The position numbers were made by a program, and so were the translations under genes. From the NCBI GenBank assembly GCA_021502835.1, contig JAKFGP010000050.1:1-64000 (forward strand): a DNA stretch of 64,000 nt, in the 5' to 3' direction. This stretch comes from Streptomyces thinghirensis. Its GTDB lineage: Bacteria; Actinomycetota; Actinomycetia; Streptomycetales; Streptomycetaceae. Every line of letters begins with the position of its first letter. The stretch's first letter is position 1. This document shows, piece by piece, positions 17,420 through 27,928 of this stretch. The notes under the pieces are model-generated. The model was not told the origin of the DNA and did not search any database. It worked only from the letters and a program-made list of their open reading frames with translations.

Positions 17420-17860
17420 ACACTCGAGGAACGGCACGCCACGGACCCGGACGCGGAGTTCGTGCGTTTCTGGCAGGAGCGCCGGGTGTGTTTCCTGTCG
17501 ACCCAGCGTGCCGACGGGACCCCGCACCTGGTCCCGATCGGGGTGACGTACGACCCCGTCACCCGTACGGCACGCGTCATCACGAGCCGGGGTACCGCGA
17601 AGGTGCGCAACGTCGAGCGGGCGGAGAGTCCCGTGGTCGCCGTGGGTCAGGTGGACGGCCGGCGCTGGTCCACGCTGGAGGGCGTCGCGACCGTGCGGGA
17701 CGACGCCGAGGCGGTCCGCGACGCGGAGGCGCGGTACGCGGTCCGCTACCGGCAGCCGCGGGCGAACCCGGAGCGGGTCGTCATCGAAATCGCCGTCCGG
17801 CGCTTCCTGGGCACGGTGCGCCCCCTCGCGCCCTCCGGGAGCGACGCCCCCGGCGGGTGA
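17416..17860 (+). CDS. pyridoxamine 5'-phosphate oxidase-like F420/FMN-binding protein
   Basis: About 147 residues of the split beta-barrel (PPOX class, TIGR03618-like) fold. After FVRFWQERRVCFLSTQRADG come TPHLVPIGVTYDP, ARVITSRGTAKVRNVERAES and PVVAVGQVDGRRWSTLEGVA, the standard order for F420- or FMN-dependent reductases. The GTG at 17416 overlaps the LitR stop by 4 bases with GAGGAG upstream, so it is co-translated with LitR. In S. coelicolor litR is also paired with a flavin-linked gene, which fits. One slip lies near 17450. Confidence 0.85.
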
Positions 17861-17871
17861 GCCCCCGGGGG

Positions 17872-20000
17872 TCAGTCGCCGCTCCCGGGGCGGACAGCGG
17901 GCGCCTCGGCCGCCCCGTCCGGTGACCGGCGGCCGAGTCGCCCGGGCCACCACGCGACGGCGCCGATGTCGCGGGCGAGCGCCGGAACGAGCAGCGAGCG
18001 CACCACGAGCGTGTCCAACAGGACGCCGAAGGCCACGATGAAGGCGATCTGCACGAGGAAGGCCAGCGGAATCACCCCGAGGGCGGCGAACGTGGCGGCG
18101 AGGACGACGCCGGCCGAGGTGATCACGCCGCCGGTGGCGGTCAGACCCCGCAGGATGCCCTCCCGTACCCCGTGGTCCAGCGATTCCTGCCGTACCCGGG
18201 ACATGAGGAAGATGTTGTAGTCCACGCCGAGGGCGACCAGGAACACGAACCCGTACAGCGGCACGGACGCGTCGGTGCCGCTGAAGCCGAACACGTGGGT
18301 GAAGACGAGGGCCGAGACGCCCAGCGTGGCCAGGAAGTTCAGCGCCACCGTCGCCACGAGCAGCACGGGCATCAGCAGGGAGCGCAGCAGGACGATCAGG
18401 ATGACCAGGATGATGGCGAGGACCACCGGCACGATGAGCGTGCGGTCGTGTTCGGCGGTGCGCTGGGTGTCGTACTGCTGGGCGGTGTAGCCGCCGACGA
18501 GGGCGTCCGCGCCGGGCACGTCGTGGACGGCCGACCTCAGCCGGGCCACGGTGCTCTTGGCGGCGTCGCTGTCCGCGGGCGCCTGGAGCGTCGCGTCGAT
18601 CCGTACGCGCCCGTCGACCACCTTCGGTTCGCCGCCGCCGGGCCGGCCGGAGGCGGTCACCGCGGCGGCGGTGGCGACGCCGCGGGTGTCGCGGGCCGCC
18701 GCGAGGACGGGGTCGAGACGGTCGGCGTCCGCGATGATCACGGCGGGGTTGCCGGAGCCGCCCGGGAAGTGCCGCGCCAGGGTCTGCTGGGCGGCGACGG
18801 AGGGCGCGTCGTTCACGAAGATCTCGTCCAGCGGTACGCCCTTGGAGGTCAGGGTCGGCGAGAACGCGGCGCAGGCCAGCAGCGCCGCGAGGGAGATCGC
18901 CCAGATGCGGCGCGGGGCCCGGTCCACGAGTCCGGCGATGCGGTGCCACAGGCGGTGCCCGGCGTCCGGATCGCCGGTCCGGACGGGCTCGGCCGGCCAG
19001 GTAGGCGGCCCGGCCGAGCAGGACCAGGACGGCGGGCAGGGAAGGTGAGCGTGCTCAGTACGGCGCAGACGATGCCGATGGCCCCGACGGGCCCGAGCGC
19101 GCGGTTGTTGGTCAGGTCGCTGAGCAGCAGCGCCAGCAGGCCCAGGGCGACGGTCGCCGCACTGGCGACGACCGCTCCCCAGGAGGCGCGCAGGGCGGCG
19201 CGGACGGCGCTGAAACGGTCCGGGTGCCTGGCCAGTTCCTCGCGGTAGCGGGCGGTCAGCAGCAGCGCGTAGTCGGTGGCGGCGCCGATGACCAGGATGG
19301 AGAGGATGCCCTGGACCTGTCCGTCGACGCGTACGACGTCGCGGTCGGCGAGCGCGTAGACGATCGCGCAGGCCAGGCCCAGTGCGAAGACGGCGCCGAG
19401 GATGATGACGAGGGGCAGCAGGACGCTGCGGTAGACGAGCAGCAGGATCACCAGCACGGTGACCAGTGCGACCCCGAGCAGCAGCCCGTCGATGCCCGCG
19501 AAGGCGTCGGAGAGATCGGCCTGGGAGGCCGCCGGCCCGGCGAGCTGCGCCTGGGTGCCGGCCACCTGCCCGGCGGCGTCCCCGATGCGCTCCAGGACGT
19601 CGGGCAGGCGGTCGCCGAGGTCGGGCTGACCTGGACGACGGCTTGGAGGGCCTCGCCGTCGTCGGAGGGCAGGGCGGGCGTCGCGGGACCGACGATCCCG
19701 GGCTGCCCTTCGAGGCCCGCGACCGACCGGGTGGCCGCCGCCCGGTGTTCGGTGACGGCGCCGCCGCCGTCCGCGGTCCACACGACGATCACCGGGAGGG
19801 GTCTCGTCCTGCTGGAAGGCCTTCTGCGCGTCGACGACCCGGGTGGACTCGGCGCTGCGGGGCAGGAAGGCGGCCTGGTCGTTGGTGGCGACCTCGCCGA
19901 GTTTTCCGGCGTACGGGCCGAGCGTTCCACCGATGCCGAGCCAGATCAGGAGGAGGACGACGGGGACGAGCCAGCGGGCTCGTCGGGAGGGCATGGACAT
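17872..20000 (-). CDS. MMPL-family RND transporter
   Basis: About 709 residues, close to the usual family length. It opens MSMPSRRARWLVPVVLLLIW, a first membrane segment, then a periplasmic-type loop and five helices including GVALVTVLVILLLVYRSVLL and QGILSILVIGAATDYALLLT, the G-A-A-T-D-Y proton-relay motif. The second half repeats the layout with PVVLAIILVILIVLLRSLLM and VFLVALGVDYNIFLMSRVRQ (G-V-D-Y). It ends EAPAVRPGSGD. The N- and C-terminal halves are in different frames with slips near 18900-19020, 19630 and 19800. MMPL proteins export lipids, siderophores or antibiotics. A MarR gene upstream on the same strand and a palindrome at the promoter suggest drug or lipid efflux under MarR control. 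Confidence 0.9.
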
Positions 20001-20044
20001 CGGTCTTCGGGTCTCCAGGTCTCCAGCGGCACGAAAGCGACTCG

Positions 20045-20069
20045 ATCATAAATAATCTCAATGATTGAG
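20045..20069 (-). promoter_or_regulatory. MarR-type operator and candidate -10 of the MMPL gene
   Basis: The 13-bp inverted repeat CTCAAT-C-ATTGAG (20057-20069) has perfect 6-bp arms around one centre base. A TATGAT box (20045-20050 on the minus strand) follows it directly, 45 bp before the transporter start. This patch is strikingly A+T-rich compared with its surroundings. Position and symmetry fit a MarR operator that blocks RNA polymerase. Confidence 0.65.
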
Positions 20070-20140
20070 TTACCAGAGGTCGACGTGACACACCGACTTC
20101 TGCCCGGTTCCGTCCTCCGGATGCGGCACGCGCCGGGGAA

Positions 20141-20630
20141 TCAGCGGTCGTCCGACCGCATGAGCCGCAACTCCTCGTTCATCGCCGCCAGAAAGCGGAG
20201 CACGGCCGTCAGTTCGCTGTCGTCGAAGCGCGCGCAGGTGGCGGCGGCGGCCTCGGCCAGTGGGCGGAAGTACGTCCGGGCCGCCGCCCGGGCGTCGGGC
20301 ACGTAGTGCAGATGGACGACCCGGCGGTCGGCGCTCTCCCCGGACCCGGCGCACGTGCCCGGCGCGCTCCAGCCGGTCCACGCACGCCGTCACCGCGCCC
20401 GAGGTCAGCCCCAGGTGTTCGCGCAGCCGCCCCGGCGTCATGGGCTCCTGTGCGTCCAGGATCGCCGCGAGCGCCTGGACGTCGGTGGCGTGCAGGCCGT
20501 GCTCGCCGGCGAAGCTCTGCACGAGGCGGTTGATCTCGCCGTTCATCCGCCGGAGCTCCGCGGCGAGGACGTACAGGTCGCTCGCCCCGGACCCGGCTCC
20601 GGTCCCCCCGTTCGTGCGCGTGCTGTCCAC
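20141..20630 (-). CDS. MarR-family transcriptional regulator
   Basis: About 162 residues with winged-helix core: YVLAAELRRMNGEINRLVQS, GLHATDVQALAAILDA, MTPGRLREHLGLTSGAVTAC and VDRLERAGHVRRVRGE, then the wing. The C-terminal dimer helix reads LTAVLRFLAAMNEELRLMRS. ATG 20628-20630 opens MDSTRTNGGTGAGSG. One slip occurs in the wing at about 20350. It sits just upstream of the MMPL gene on the same strand and probably represses it through the palindrome between the two genes. The ligand is unknown. Confidence 0.9.
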
Positions 20631-20777
20631 GCTGGTTCGCTGTCGCCACGCGATCAGCGTATAGAAGGGTCAACCTGGGTCATCGCGCATCCACCGCGTC
20701 CCCGAGCGGGAAGTGATCACCGCGACGACTTCCCGTGCGAGACGGAGCCTGCCCCATGAGCGAAGGGACACGGCCGC
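20631..20777. promoter_or_regulatory. divergent region, marR / SDR gene
   Basis: 147 bp between divergent genes, with gaagtgatcaccgcgacgac (from 20710) containing a short tgatca palindrome. The ribosome binding site gaaggga precedes GTG 20778. No sure promoter elements are assigned. Confidence 0.35.
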
Positions 20778-22333
20778 GTGAACGGCGACGGCGGCGCCGA
20801 CAACGACGGGGGAGGCGGCGGAGCGGGGCTGCGCTGTCTGGTCACCGGTGCCACGGGGTACATCGGCGGCCGGCTCGTGCCGGAGCTGCTAGCCGCCGGC
20901 CACCGAGTGCGGTGCCTGGCCCGTTCCCCGCACAAGCTGCGCGACCACCCCTGGGCCGGACAGGCCGAGGTGGTACGGGGAGACGTCACGGACGCGGTCT
21001 CGGTGTCCGGGGCGATGGAGGGCATCGACGTCGCCTACTACCTGGTGCACGCGCTGGGCGGCGGCGGGGACTTCGAGGAGACCGACCGGCGGGCGGCGCG
21101 CACCTTCGCGGAGCGGGCGGAGGCGGCCGGTGTACGGCGCATCGTCTATCTCGGCGGCCTGACGCCACCGGGCGTACCGGAGCACGACCTGTCGCCGCAC
21201 CTGCGCTCCCGCGCCGAGGTCGGCCGCGTCCTGCTGGCCTCCGGGGTGCCCACGACCGTCCTGCGGGCCGCGGTCGTCATCGGCTCCGGGTCGGCCTCCT
21301 TCGAGATGCTGCGCTACCTCACCGAGCGGCTGCCCGTGATGGTCACGCCGAGCTGGGTCCACACCCGTATCCAGCCGGTCGCCGTCCGGGACGTACTGCG
21401 CGCCCTCGTCGGCAGCGCGCCATGCCGGGCGACGTCTCCCCGCGCCTTCGACATCGGCGGACCGGACGTCCTCACCTACCGGGACATGATGGTCCGGTAC
21501 GCCGGGATCGCCGAGCTGCCGCGGCGGCTCATCCTGCCCGTGCCGATGCTCACCCCGGCCTGTCCAGCCACTGGGTCGGCCTGGTCACGCCGGTGCCCGC
21601 GTCCATCGCGCGCCCGCTCACCGAGTCGCTGCGGCACGAGGTGGTGTGCCGCGAGAACGACATCGTCCGGTACGTGCCCGCCCCGCCGGGGTATCCGCTC
21701 GGCTTCGACGACGCCGTCCGGCTGGCGCTGCAACGCGTGCGGGACGCCCGGGTCACCACCCCTGGTCCTCCGCGTCGGTGCCCGGGGCGCCGAGGCGACC
21801 CGCTGCCCACCGACCCCGACTGGGCCGGAGGCAGCTTCTACACCGACCACCGTGCGCTGACCGTCGACGCGCCGCCCGACGCGCTGTGGCGGGTCATCGA
21901 GGGGATCGGCGGCGACAACGGCTGGTACTCCTTCCCGCTCGCCTGGGCGGTACGGGGCTGGCTGGACCGGCTGGTGGGCGGGGTCGGCCTGCAGCCGCGG
22001 GCGCCGGGACGCCGCCCGGCTGCGGGCCGGTGACTCGCTCGACTTCTGGCGGGTGGAGGAGATCGTCCCCGGCCGGCTGCTGCGCCTGCGCGCGGAGATG
22101 CGGCTGCCGGGACTGGCCTGGCTGGAGATGTACGCCGAGACGGACGACGCGGGCCGGACACGGTACCGCCAGCGTGCCCTCTTCCACCCGCACGGGCTGA
22201 CGGGCCACGCCTACTGGTGGAGCGTGTGGGCCTTCCACTCCGTGGTGTTCGGCGGCATGGCCCGCAACATCGCCCGCGCCGCCGCACGGGACCCCGGCCG
22301 TCCGGCCCGGTGCGGGACACCCCCGCCTCCTGA
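20778..22333 (+). CDS. SDR-family NAD(P)-binding protein with DUF2867 domain
   Basis: About 515 residues. The N-terminal Rossmann domain carries GLRCLVTGATGYIGGRLVPE (T-G-x-T-G-x-x-G) and the extended/atypical SDR elements AYYLVHALGGGGDFEETDRR, VRRIVYLGGLTPPG and VLRAAVVIGSGSASFEMLRY. The C-terminal part reads GGSFYTDHRALTVDAPPDAL, GDNGWYSFPLAWAVRGWLDR, DFWRVEEIVPGRLLRLRAEM and YWWSVWAFHSVVFGGMARNI, the DUF2867 pattern. Fusions of this type are often encoded near photolyase genes in actinomycetes, as here, and may work in stress or pigment metabolism. The GTG at 20778 is chosen. Slips lie at 21560, 21770 and 22010. Substrate unknown. Confidence 0.87.
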
Positions 22334-22471
22334 GCCCGGCGGCCGCGCCACCCCCGGCGCACCTCCCGAGTCGGCTACCGCGTGCGGGGCGCGCGCCGAC
22401 CGGCCTTCCGCGCCCCACCGTCCAGAGCACGCGGCAGCACCCTCCCGCGTCCCGCACCACCGAGGAACGCC

Positions 22472-23853
22472 ATGACCACGTCGGTCGTCCTGTTCACCCG
22501 CGACCTGCGGCTGCACGACCATCCGCCGCTGCGCGCCGCTCTCGACGATTCCCGGGCCGTCGTACCGCTGTTCGTCCGCGACCGTGCCGTCGACGCCGCC
22601 GGTTACGCCGCGCCCAACCGGCTCCGCCTTCCTCGCCGACTGTCTGCGCAGCCTGGACGCGGGGCTCCGGGAGCGGGCCGGGCGGCTGATCGTCCGCTCC
22701 GGTGACCTGGTCGAGGAGGTGTGCGCGGTGGTCGGCGAGGCGGACGCCGACGAGGTACACATGGCGGCCGACGTCAGCGCGCACGGCGCACCGGCGTGAG
22801 GAACTCCTGCGGGCCGCACTCGAGGCCCAGGGCTGCAGGCTGCACGTCCACGACGCCGTGACCACCGTGCTGGCCCCGGGGTCCGTCACCCCGCCTCCTC
22901 CGACCACTTCGCCGTCTTCACTCCCTACTTCCGGCGTTGGGGCGAGCGCCCGGTCCGGAACGTCCTGGCCGCACCCCGGAGGATCCCCCGTCCCGGACGG
23001 CGTCGGCTCACAGCCGCTGCCCCTCCCGCGGCGACCTGCCGGGACTGTCCCCGGGGCTGCCCGCCGGCGGTGAGGAGGAGGCCAGGAAAGCGGCTGACGG
23101 CCTGGGTGCGCGACGGCATCACCGATTACGAGGAGCACCACGACGACCTGGCCGGCGACGCCACCTCCCGTCCTCGCCCTACCTGCACCCCGGTGCCCTC
23201 TCCCCCGTCGAGCTGGTCCACCGTGCCCGCCGCAAGGGCGGCCCCGGCGCCGAGGCGTTCGTACGGCAGCTGGCCTGGCGGGACTTCCACCACCAGGTCC
23301 TCTCCGCACGTCCGCGCGCCGCCTCGCTCGACTACCGCACCCGGCACGACCACTGGCGTACCGGGACGGAGGGCGGAGGAGGACGCCGCCGCGTGGAAGG
23401 ACGGGCGCACGGGTTACCCGATCGTCGACGCCGCGATGCGCCAACTGCGGCACGAGGGCTGGATGCACAACCGGGGCCGCCTGCTGACCGCCAGTTTCCT
23501 CGCCAAGACGCTCTACGTGGACTGGCGGGTCGGTGCGCGGCACTTCCTGGACCTGCTCGTGGACGGCGACATCGCCAACAACCAGCTCAACTGGCGGTGG
23601 GCGGCGGGCACCGGGACGGACACCCCGCCCCCACCGGGTCCTCAACCCCACGACCCAGGCACGGCGCTTCGACCCCGACGGAGCGTACGTCCGGCGCTGG
23701 GTGCCCGAGCTGGCAGGCCTGGAGGGACGGGCCGTGCACGAGCCGTGGCGACTGCCCGGCGCGGAGCGGGCCGCGTACGACGCCTATCCCGACCCGATCG
23801 TGGACCTCGCCGAGGGCCTGGACCGGTTCCGCCGGGCCCGTGGACGCGACTGA
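22472..23853 (+). CDS. phr: deoxyribodipyrimidine photolyase
   Basis: About 455 residues, photolyase/cryptochrome class I. The N-terminal antenna domain reads [20 protein letters not shown] and [10 protein letters not shown]. The FAD-binding C-terminal half shows [95 protein letters not shown] and [14 protein letters not shown]. These contain the substrate- and FAD-contact residues of CPD photolyases. ATG 22472 follows gagga. Slips occur at about 22626, 22790, 22895, 23100, 23370 and 23620. It repairs UV pyrimidine dimers using light, and the nearby LitR/sigma pair suggests light-dependent expression. Confidence 0.93.
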
Positions 23854-23892
23854 CCGGGCGGGGCGCGCACCCTCTCGGGGGCCGGGCGGCCG

Positions 23893-24347
23893 TCAGGTGA
23901 AGGGGCTGTTCGGCGTCCGGGGTGCCGGGGCTGTCGGGGCGGGCCGTGTGGTACCGGGTGGTTCCGGGTCCGGCGGGCTTCCTTCATCTCCGCCTCGTAG
24001 GATGGTCCCGGCCCTCGGCGAGTCGCCTCCGCCGCGCGCTCCAGGTCCTTGAACGCCTCGTAGTACGTCCGGTCGGAGGCCTCGACGATCTGGAACGTCC
24101 AGTGGCCGGGGATGACGTTGCGGCCGAGGATGTCCCTCTCGACCCGTTCGGCCCACCTCCACGTGGCCCGCCTTGCGCAGCAGGCCACCGCGCGGTCCAG
24201 TTCCAGGTCCGCCGTGCCGGTGAGCTGGTGGAAGGGAGAACAGGTGCCGCGGGCACGCTCGGTCGTCTCCAGCGCCTTCGACAGGGACCCGAGTGCTTCC
24301 ACGGTCTCGTCGCTGACGTTCTCGGGGCGCCGGTGCGGGTCTTCCAT
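23893..24347 (-). CDS. conserved hypothetical protein
   Basis: About 150 residues opening [20 protein letters not shown], then [49 protein letters not shown] and [19 protein letters not shown], ending in a short basic tail. It is helix-rich with no membrane segment. I recall similar Streptomyces proteins with the [15 protein letters not shown] block but no function. It is last in the run 26349 to 23893 and converges with the photolyase gene. Three slips are needed. Confidence 0.7.
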
Positions 24348-24420
24348 ACCGTGGTGGTTCCTTTCCGTACGAAGGTCCGGCATGCGGGTCGATGCGGGTA
24401 TCGGTGCTCGTGAGGAGGCG

Positions 24421-24752
24421 TCACGCCAGCGGATCGTGGCCCAGTTCATGAGCGAGTACCGCCAGCGGGTGTCCTGGACGTCGCCCGAGGGACGCTGGGC
24501 CAGGTGCCGGTGGATGTAGCCGACGACCTTGCGCATGTGCCGGTAGTCGTCGTCCGAGAGGTCGCCCTTGTTCGTCCGCAGGATGTCGACGATCCTGCGT
24601 CCGGACGCGGTGCCCGGTGGACTCTCCCCGTCATTGTGCTGTCCGGCGTTCTGTGACCGGTCGGAGGCCAGCCACTTCTCCAGTTCGGCCGGCGTCATGT
24701 TCACCAGCTCGCGGAAGCCGTCCCAGGTCTCCTTCTGCTCCTCGCCGTCCAC
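24421..24752 (-). CDS. DUF3140 protein
   Basis: About 110 residues, acidic: MDGEEQKETWDGFRELVNMT, PAELEKWLASDRSQN, SGRRIVDILRTNKGDLSDDD and YRHMRKVVGYIHRHLAQRPS, then DTRWRYSLMNWGHDP with the terminal A and stop at 24421-24423 (one slip). The PAELEKWL and RRIVDIL-x-K motifs are the DUF3140 signature. It lies 6 bp after the DUF2945 gene, so it is co-transcribed. The role is unknown; the pairing with DUF2945 is common in actinobacteria. Confidence 0.88.
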
Positions 24753-24758
24753 GCCGCC

Positions 24759-24992
24759 TCACTTCCTCTTCCTCTTCAGCGCGGACGGCTTGTGCACCGC
24801 GGACTTGCCCGACTTCTCACTGCGGACCTGGTACTGCGGGTCGTCGGGAGAGGCGTCCACCGTGCGGCCCGCGGCCTCGGTCCGCTCGGTGATCTTCTTC
24901 TCGACCTCGCCCCCGGTCCGGGTGCCGTGCGTGCTCCATTCGACCTCGTCGCCCTTCTTGAGGTTCTCGCCCTGGTCGCGGTTCTTCGCCAT
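24759..24992 (-). CDS. DUF2945 (hypervirulence-associated TUDOR-like) protein
   Basis: An intact 77-residue frame: MAKNRDQGENLKKGDEVEWS, THGTRTGGEVEKKITERTEA, PDDPQYQVRSEKSGKSAVHK and the basic end ALKRKRK. The K-G-D-E-V-x-W-S-T-H-G and P-x-Y-x-V-x-S-x-K-S-G-K-x-A-x-H-K elements define DUF2945, a small TUDOR-like barrel probably binding nucleic acid or protein. The ribosome binding site GGAGTACC precedes ATG 24992. It is one of the few genes here with no frame slip. Confidence 0.95.
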   Translation of the reverse strand: MAKNRDQGENLKKGDEVEWSTHGTRTGGEVEKKITERTEAAGRTVDASPDDPQYQVRSEKSGKSAVHKPSALKRKRK

Positions 24993-25110
24993 CTCGGTAC
25001 TCCTTCGCTTGCCGGTCGCTCGCGCAGGCCGGAGAACGGGTCACGGTCGAAAGCCGTCTCTCCGGTGGTTCCCGGGGAGCGCGTCCTTCGGATGCGGTCC
25101 GGTCCGCAGG

Positions 25111-26349
25111 TCAGCCAGGGATGTCGCGGGCGGCCCGGCTGCCGGAGGCCAGAGCCCCCTGGACCGATCCGGTGGCCCGGTGGTCCCCCGCACACGTAGC
25201 GGCCCTCGGCCCAGCGTGTGTCGCGGTTCAGCGGCCACGGGGGCCGCATCGCCGGGAGCGCGTCCTCGACGGTGTACGTGGCGACCGGTCGCCAGTCGGC
25301 CCTGTCGGTGCCGTACAGCAGCGCCGCCGCCGGCGGACGGCGCTCTCGCCGTCCGGTGCGTCCGCGCCCAGGACCGACGTGGAGACCAGCGCGGTGCCCG
25401 GCGGCGCGTAGGTGGGGCTGACCTCGGTGAGCACGCAGGTGTTGAGGACGGCGAGCGTGCTGTCGACCACGAGGGTCGGCTCGGGCAGCGGTGAGCGGCC
25501 GGTCGCGTGGTAGTAGGTGGTGACGGTCCGGCCGGGCGGCACGTCGAGCCCCGGCGGCAGGCGATGCCGCGGTGGCCGCGTCGGTGGCCACGACCACGGT
25601 GCCGGCCGGTCGTTCGGTGCCGTCGTGGAGCAGCACGCCCCGGTCGGTGAGGCCGCCGGACCGGTGAGTCCAGCCGCACGGTGCCCTCTGGGAGCCGGGC
25701 GGCCAGGGAGCGCGGCACACTGCCGATCCCCTGGGCCGGGAGGCAGAGGGTGCCGCCGGGCCATGCTGCGCCACACGAGGTGGAAGAAGCGGGCCGACGT
25801 CTCCAGTTCCGGCTCCAGGAACACGCCGGCCAGGAAGGGGCGCAGCAGGTGGTCAACCGCGTCGCGGGACAGTCCGCCGCGCGCCAGGGCCTGGGCGGTG
25901 GTCCGGTCCCGGCCGCGTTTGAGGAGGGCGGTGGGAGCCAGTGCGTCCCGGGCGGTGAGGCCGGCCAGAGCGGCGAGGTCCCGGGCTCCCAGGGCCCGGC
26001 CCGGCAGCAGACCGCCGGCTTCGCGCGGGCGCCGGGTCGGGTCGGTGAGGCGCGCGACGCCGGACGGCGTGTGGGCCAGTACCCCGGGGGTGAACGGCCG
26101 CAGGCGCAGCCTGCGCAGCGGCAGCAGCCGCCGGACCTGCGGATGGGCGGTGTTGAAGACCTGGAAGCCGCGGTCCAGGAGGAAGCCGTCCCGGCGGTCC
26201 GTGCGCATGCGCCCGCCGACCTCGTCGGAGGCCTCGTGGACCATGACGCGCAGGCCGCCGCGGGTGAGGCCGAAGGCGCAGGCCAGCCCGGCGAGGCCGC
26301 CCCCGACCACGATGACGTCCGGTTCCCGGCCGTGCCCGGTGCTCACCAT
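25111..26349 (-). CDS. FAD-dependent amine-oxidase/protoporphyrinogen-oxidase-like protein
   Basis: About 412 residues. The N-terminal dinucleotide fold reads PDVIVVGGGLAGLACAFGLT and VMVHEASDEVGGRMRTDRRD, then GFLLDRGFQVFNTAHPQVRR. The C-terminal FAD contact is GRYVCGDHRATGSVQGALAS followed by G-S-R-A-A-R-D-I-P-G. The layout matches NAD(P)/FAD-dependent oxidoreductases related to phytoene desaturases and amine oxidases. A role in pigment or isoprenoid oxidation is possible but not shown. The ATG at 26349 has GGAGCACGC upstream. Slips lie at about 25200, 25340, 25560 and 25760. It leads the operon with DUF2945 and DUF3140. Confidence 0.88.
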
Positions 26350-26564
26350 GCGTGCTCCTTCCGGCTCCTCAACAGCCTGAGCCCAGCGCGGGGTCACACC
26401 ACTCGGACGGGGCCCCGCCGGTCGCCGGCGCGCCGGCCGGGGCGGCGGTCCCGCGGCCCCCTCCGGGGGCGCCGGCCCCGTCGTCCGGGGGCCGAACTAT
26501 CCTGGCCCCGGCGCCGCCGTCCACCGCCCTCACTCGTCACCGCCGTCGTTCCAGGAGCAGCCCG

Positions 26565-27366
26565 TTGAACACCAGCACAGCGACCCCGGACAGCTACTAC
26601 GAGCGCATCGACGAGCACCGCTACAAGCCCACGGTCCACGCCGGCGGGGCGTGGAGCGCGGACGAGCAGCACTTCAGTCCGCTCGGCGGCCTGATCGTCC
26701 ACGCCGTCGACCGCCACCTGGCCGGGCGTGCCGGTGCCGGCCTGTCACTGAGCCGGATCAGCTTCGACATCCTCGGTCGCCCCGCTCTGGACGAGTGCGA
26801 GATACGGGTGGAGACCGTCCGGCCCGGGCGCACCATCGAACTGGTCGAGGCGACCGTACTCATCGCCGGCCGGTCCGTGGCGCGGGCCAGGGCGTGGCTG
26901 CTGGCCGACGTGGACACCAGCGCCGTCGCCGGTGGCGCCGCCGACCCGCTCACCGCGCCGGAGACGCTCGAATCCTGGCCCATGGCCTCCGAGTGGCCCG
27001 GCGGATACATCGCCTCCCTGGACGTACGCCCGCTCGCCCCGCCCCGGCCGGGCCGCACCACCTGCCTGGGTCACCACCGGCTCGACCTGGTCGCCGGGGA
27101 GGCCGCGCAGCCCGCTGGCGTCCTATATCGCGCTGGTCGACTACGGCCAACGGCATCGCGGTACGGGAGTCGCCGGCGGAGTGGATGTTCCCGAAACGTC
27201 GACCTGACGCTGCACCTGCACCGCGCGCCGCGCGGCCGCTGACCGGCCTGGACACCACCGTCGTCTTCGGCCCCACCGGTCAGGGCATCACCAGTACCGT
27301 GCTGCACGACTGGACGGCCCCGTCGGACACGCGCAGCAGCTGCTCACCGTCCGCCCGCAGCCGTGA
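26565..27366 (+). CDS. acyl-CoA thioesterase family protein
   Basis: About 265 residues, double-hotdog thioesterase. It begins (L)NTSTATPDSYYERIDEHRYK at a TTG start (26565) with the ribosome binding site CCAGGAGC. Hotdog features are FSPLGGLIVHAVDRH, LSLSRISFDILGRPALDECE, RVETVRPGRTIELVEATVLI and AGRSVARARAWLLA; the second repeat ends VVFGPTGQGITSTVLHD. Such enzymes hydrolyse acyl-CoA thioesters in the cytosol. Slips lie at about 27065-27100, 27150, 27240 and 27325. It is divergent from the flavoprotein gene. Confidence 0.87.
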
Positions 27367-27399
27367 GCGGCCGGCGGCCCGTCCGCGCCCGACGACGCG

Positions 27400-27852
27400 T
27401 CAGCCCTGGCCCCGCGCGGGCGGGTCGGCGAGGATGCCGTCGAGCAGTCCGGTGGCCTGGCCCACTTCGATCAGGTGATGTCCGGGTCCCGCAGATAGCA
27501 CCGCAGTTCGGCCTTCCGGTCGATCGGCTCAGTGAGGAACTCCGCGCCGAGCGCACTCCACTCGCGGTAGCAGCGCTCGATGTCGGCCACCCGGATGTTG
27601 AGGAGGCTCGTGGCCGTCCCCGGATCGCCCGGGGGCGCAGCGGAACCTCGGGTTTGTCCGCGTCGGGCCGCCGCCCGGGTTCATGATGAGCCAGCTGTTC
27701 GCGAGCTTGACGATGCACGGATTCTCCGCGAGCACGACCTCGCCGCCGAGCACGTCGGAGTAGAAGGCCCGCGAGCGCGGCACGTCGGCCACGGTGAGGA
27801 AGTGGGTGAGCAGCAGTCCCGACTCCGGTGCGGGCAGGTCTTCGCGGCGCAT
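27400..27852 (-). CDS. VOC family (glyoxalase-like) protein
   Basis: About 150 residues with two beta-alpha-beta-beta-beta repeats. The first reads LLLTHFLTVADVPRSRAFYS, DVLGGEVVLAEN and KLANSWLIMNPGGGPT. The second reads NIRVADIERCYREWSALGAE followed by RDPDGHLIEVGQATGLLDG. Metal-binding positions are His in THFLTV, a Glu or Asn in the first repeat, and His and Glu in D-P-D-G-H-L-I-E. Start ATG 27852 (MRREDLPAPESG). Two slips. Could be a glyoxalase, dioxygenase or resistance protein; nothing decides. Confidence 0.87.
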
Positions 27853-27928
27853 GCTTGGGTCCCCCCACGCTCGGTGTGACGGGTTCCCTCCATCATGGAC
27901 CGGGGCGGTCGCCCGGCCGGAAAGACGA

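Noticed and set aside
15982..17610. 542-codon minus-strand frame antisense to the LitR-like gene
   Set aside because: It reads through the minisatellite as repeated R-S-G-W-R-T-W units and has no domain; the plus strand carries the MerR and sensor motifs.
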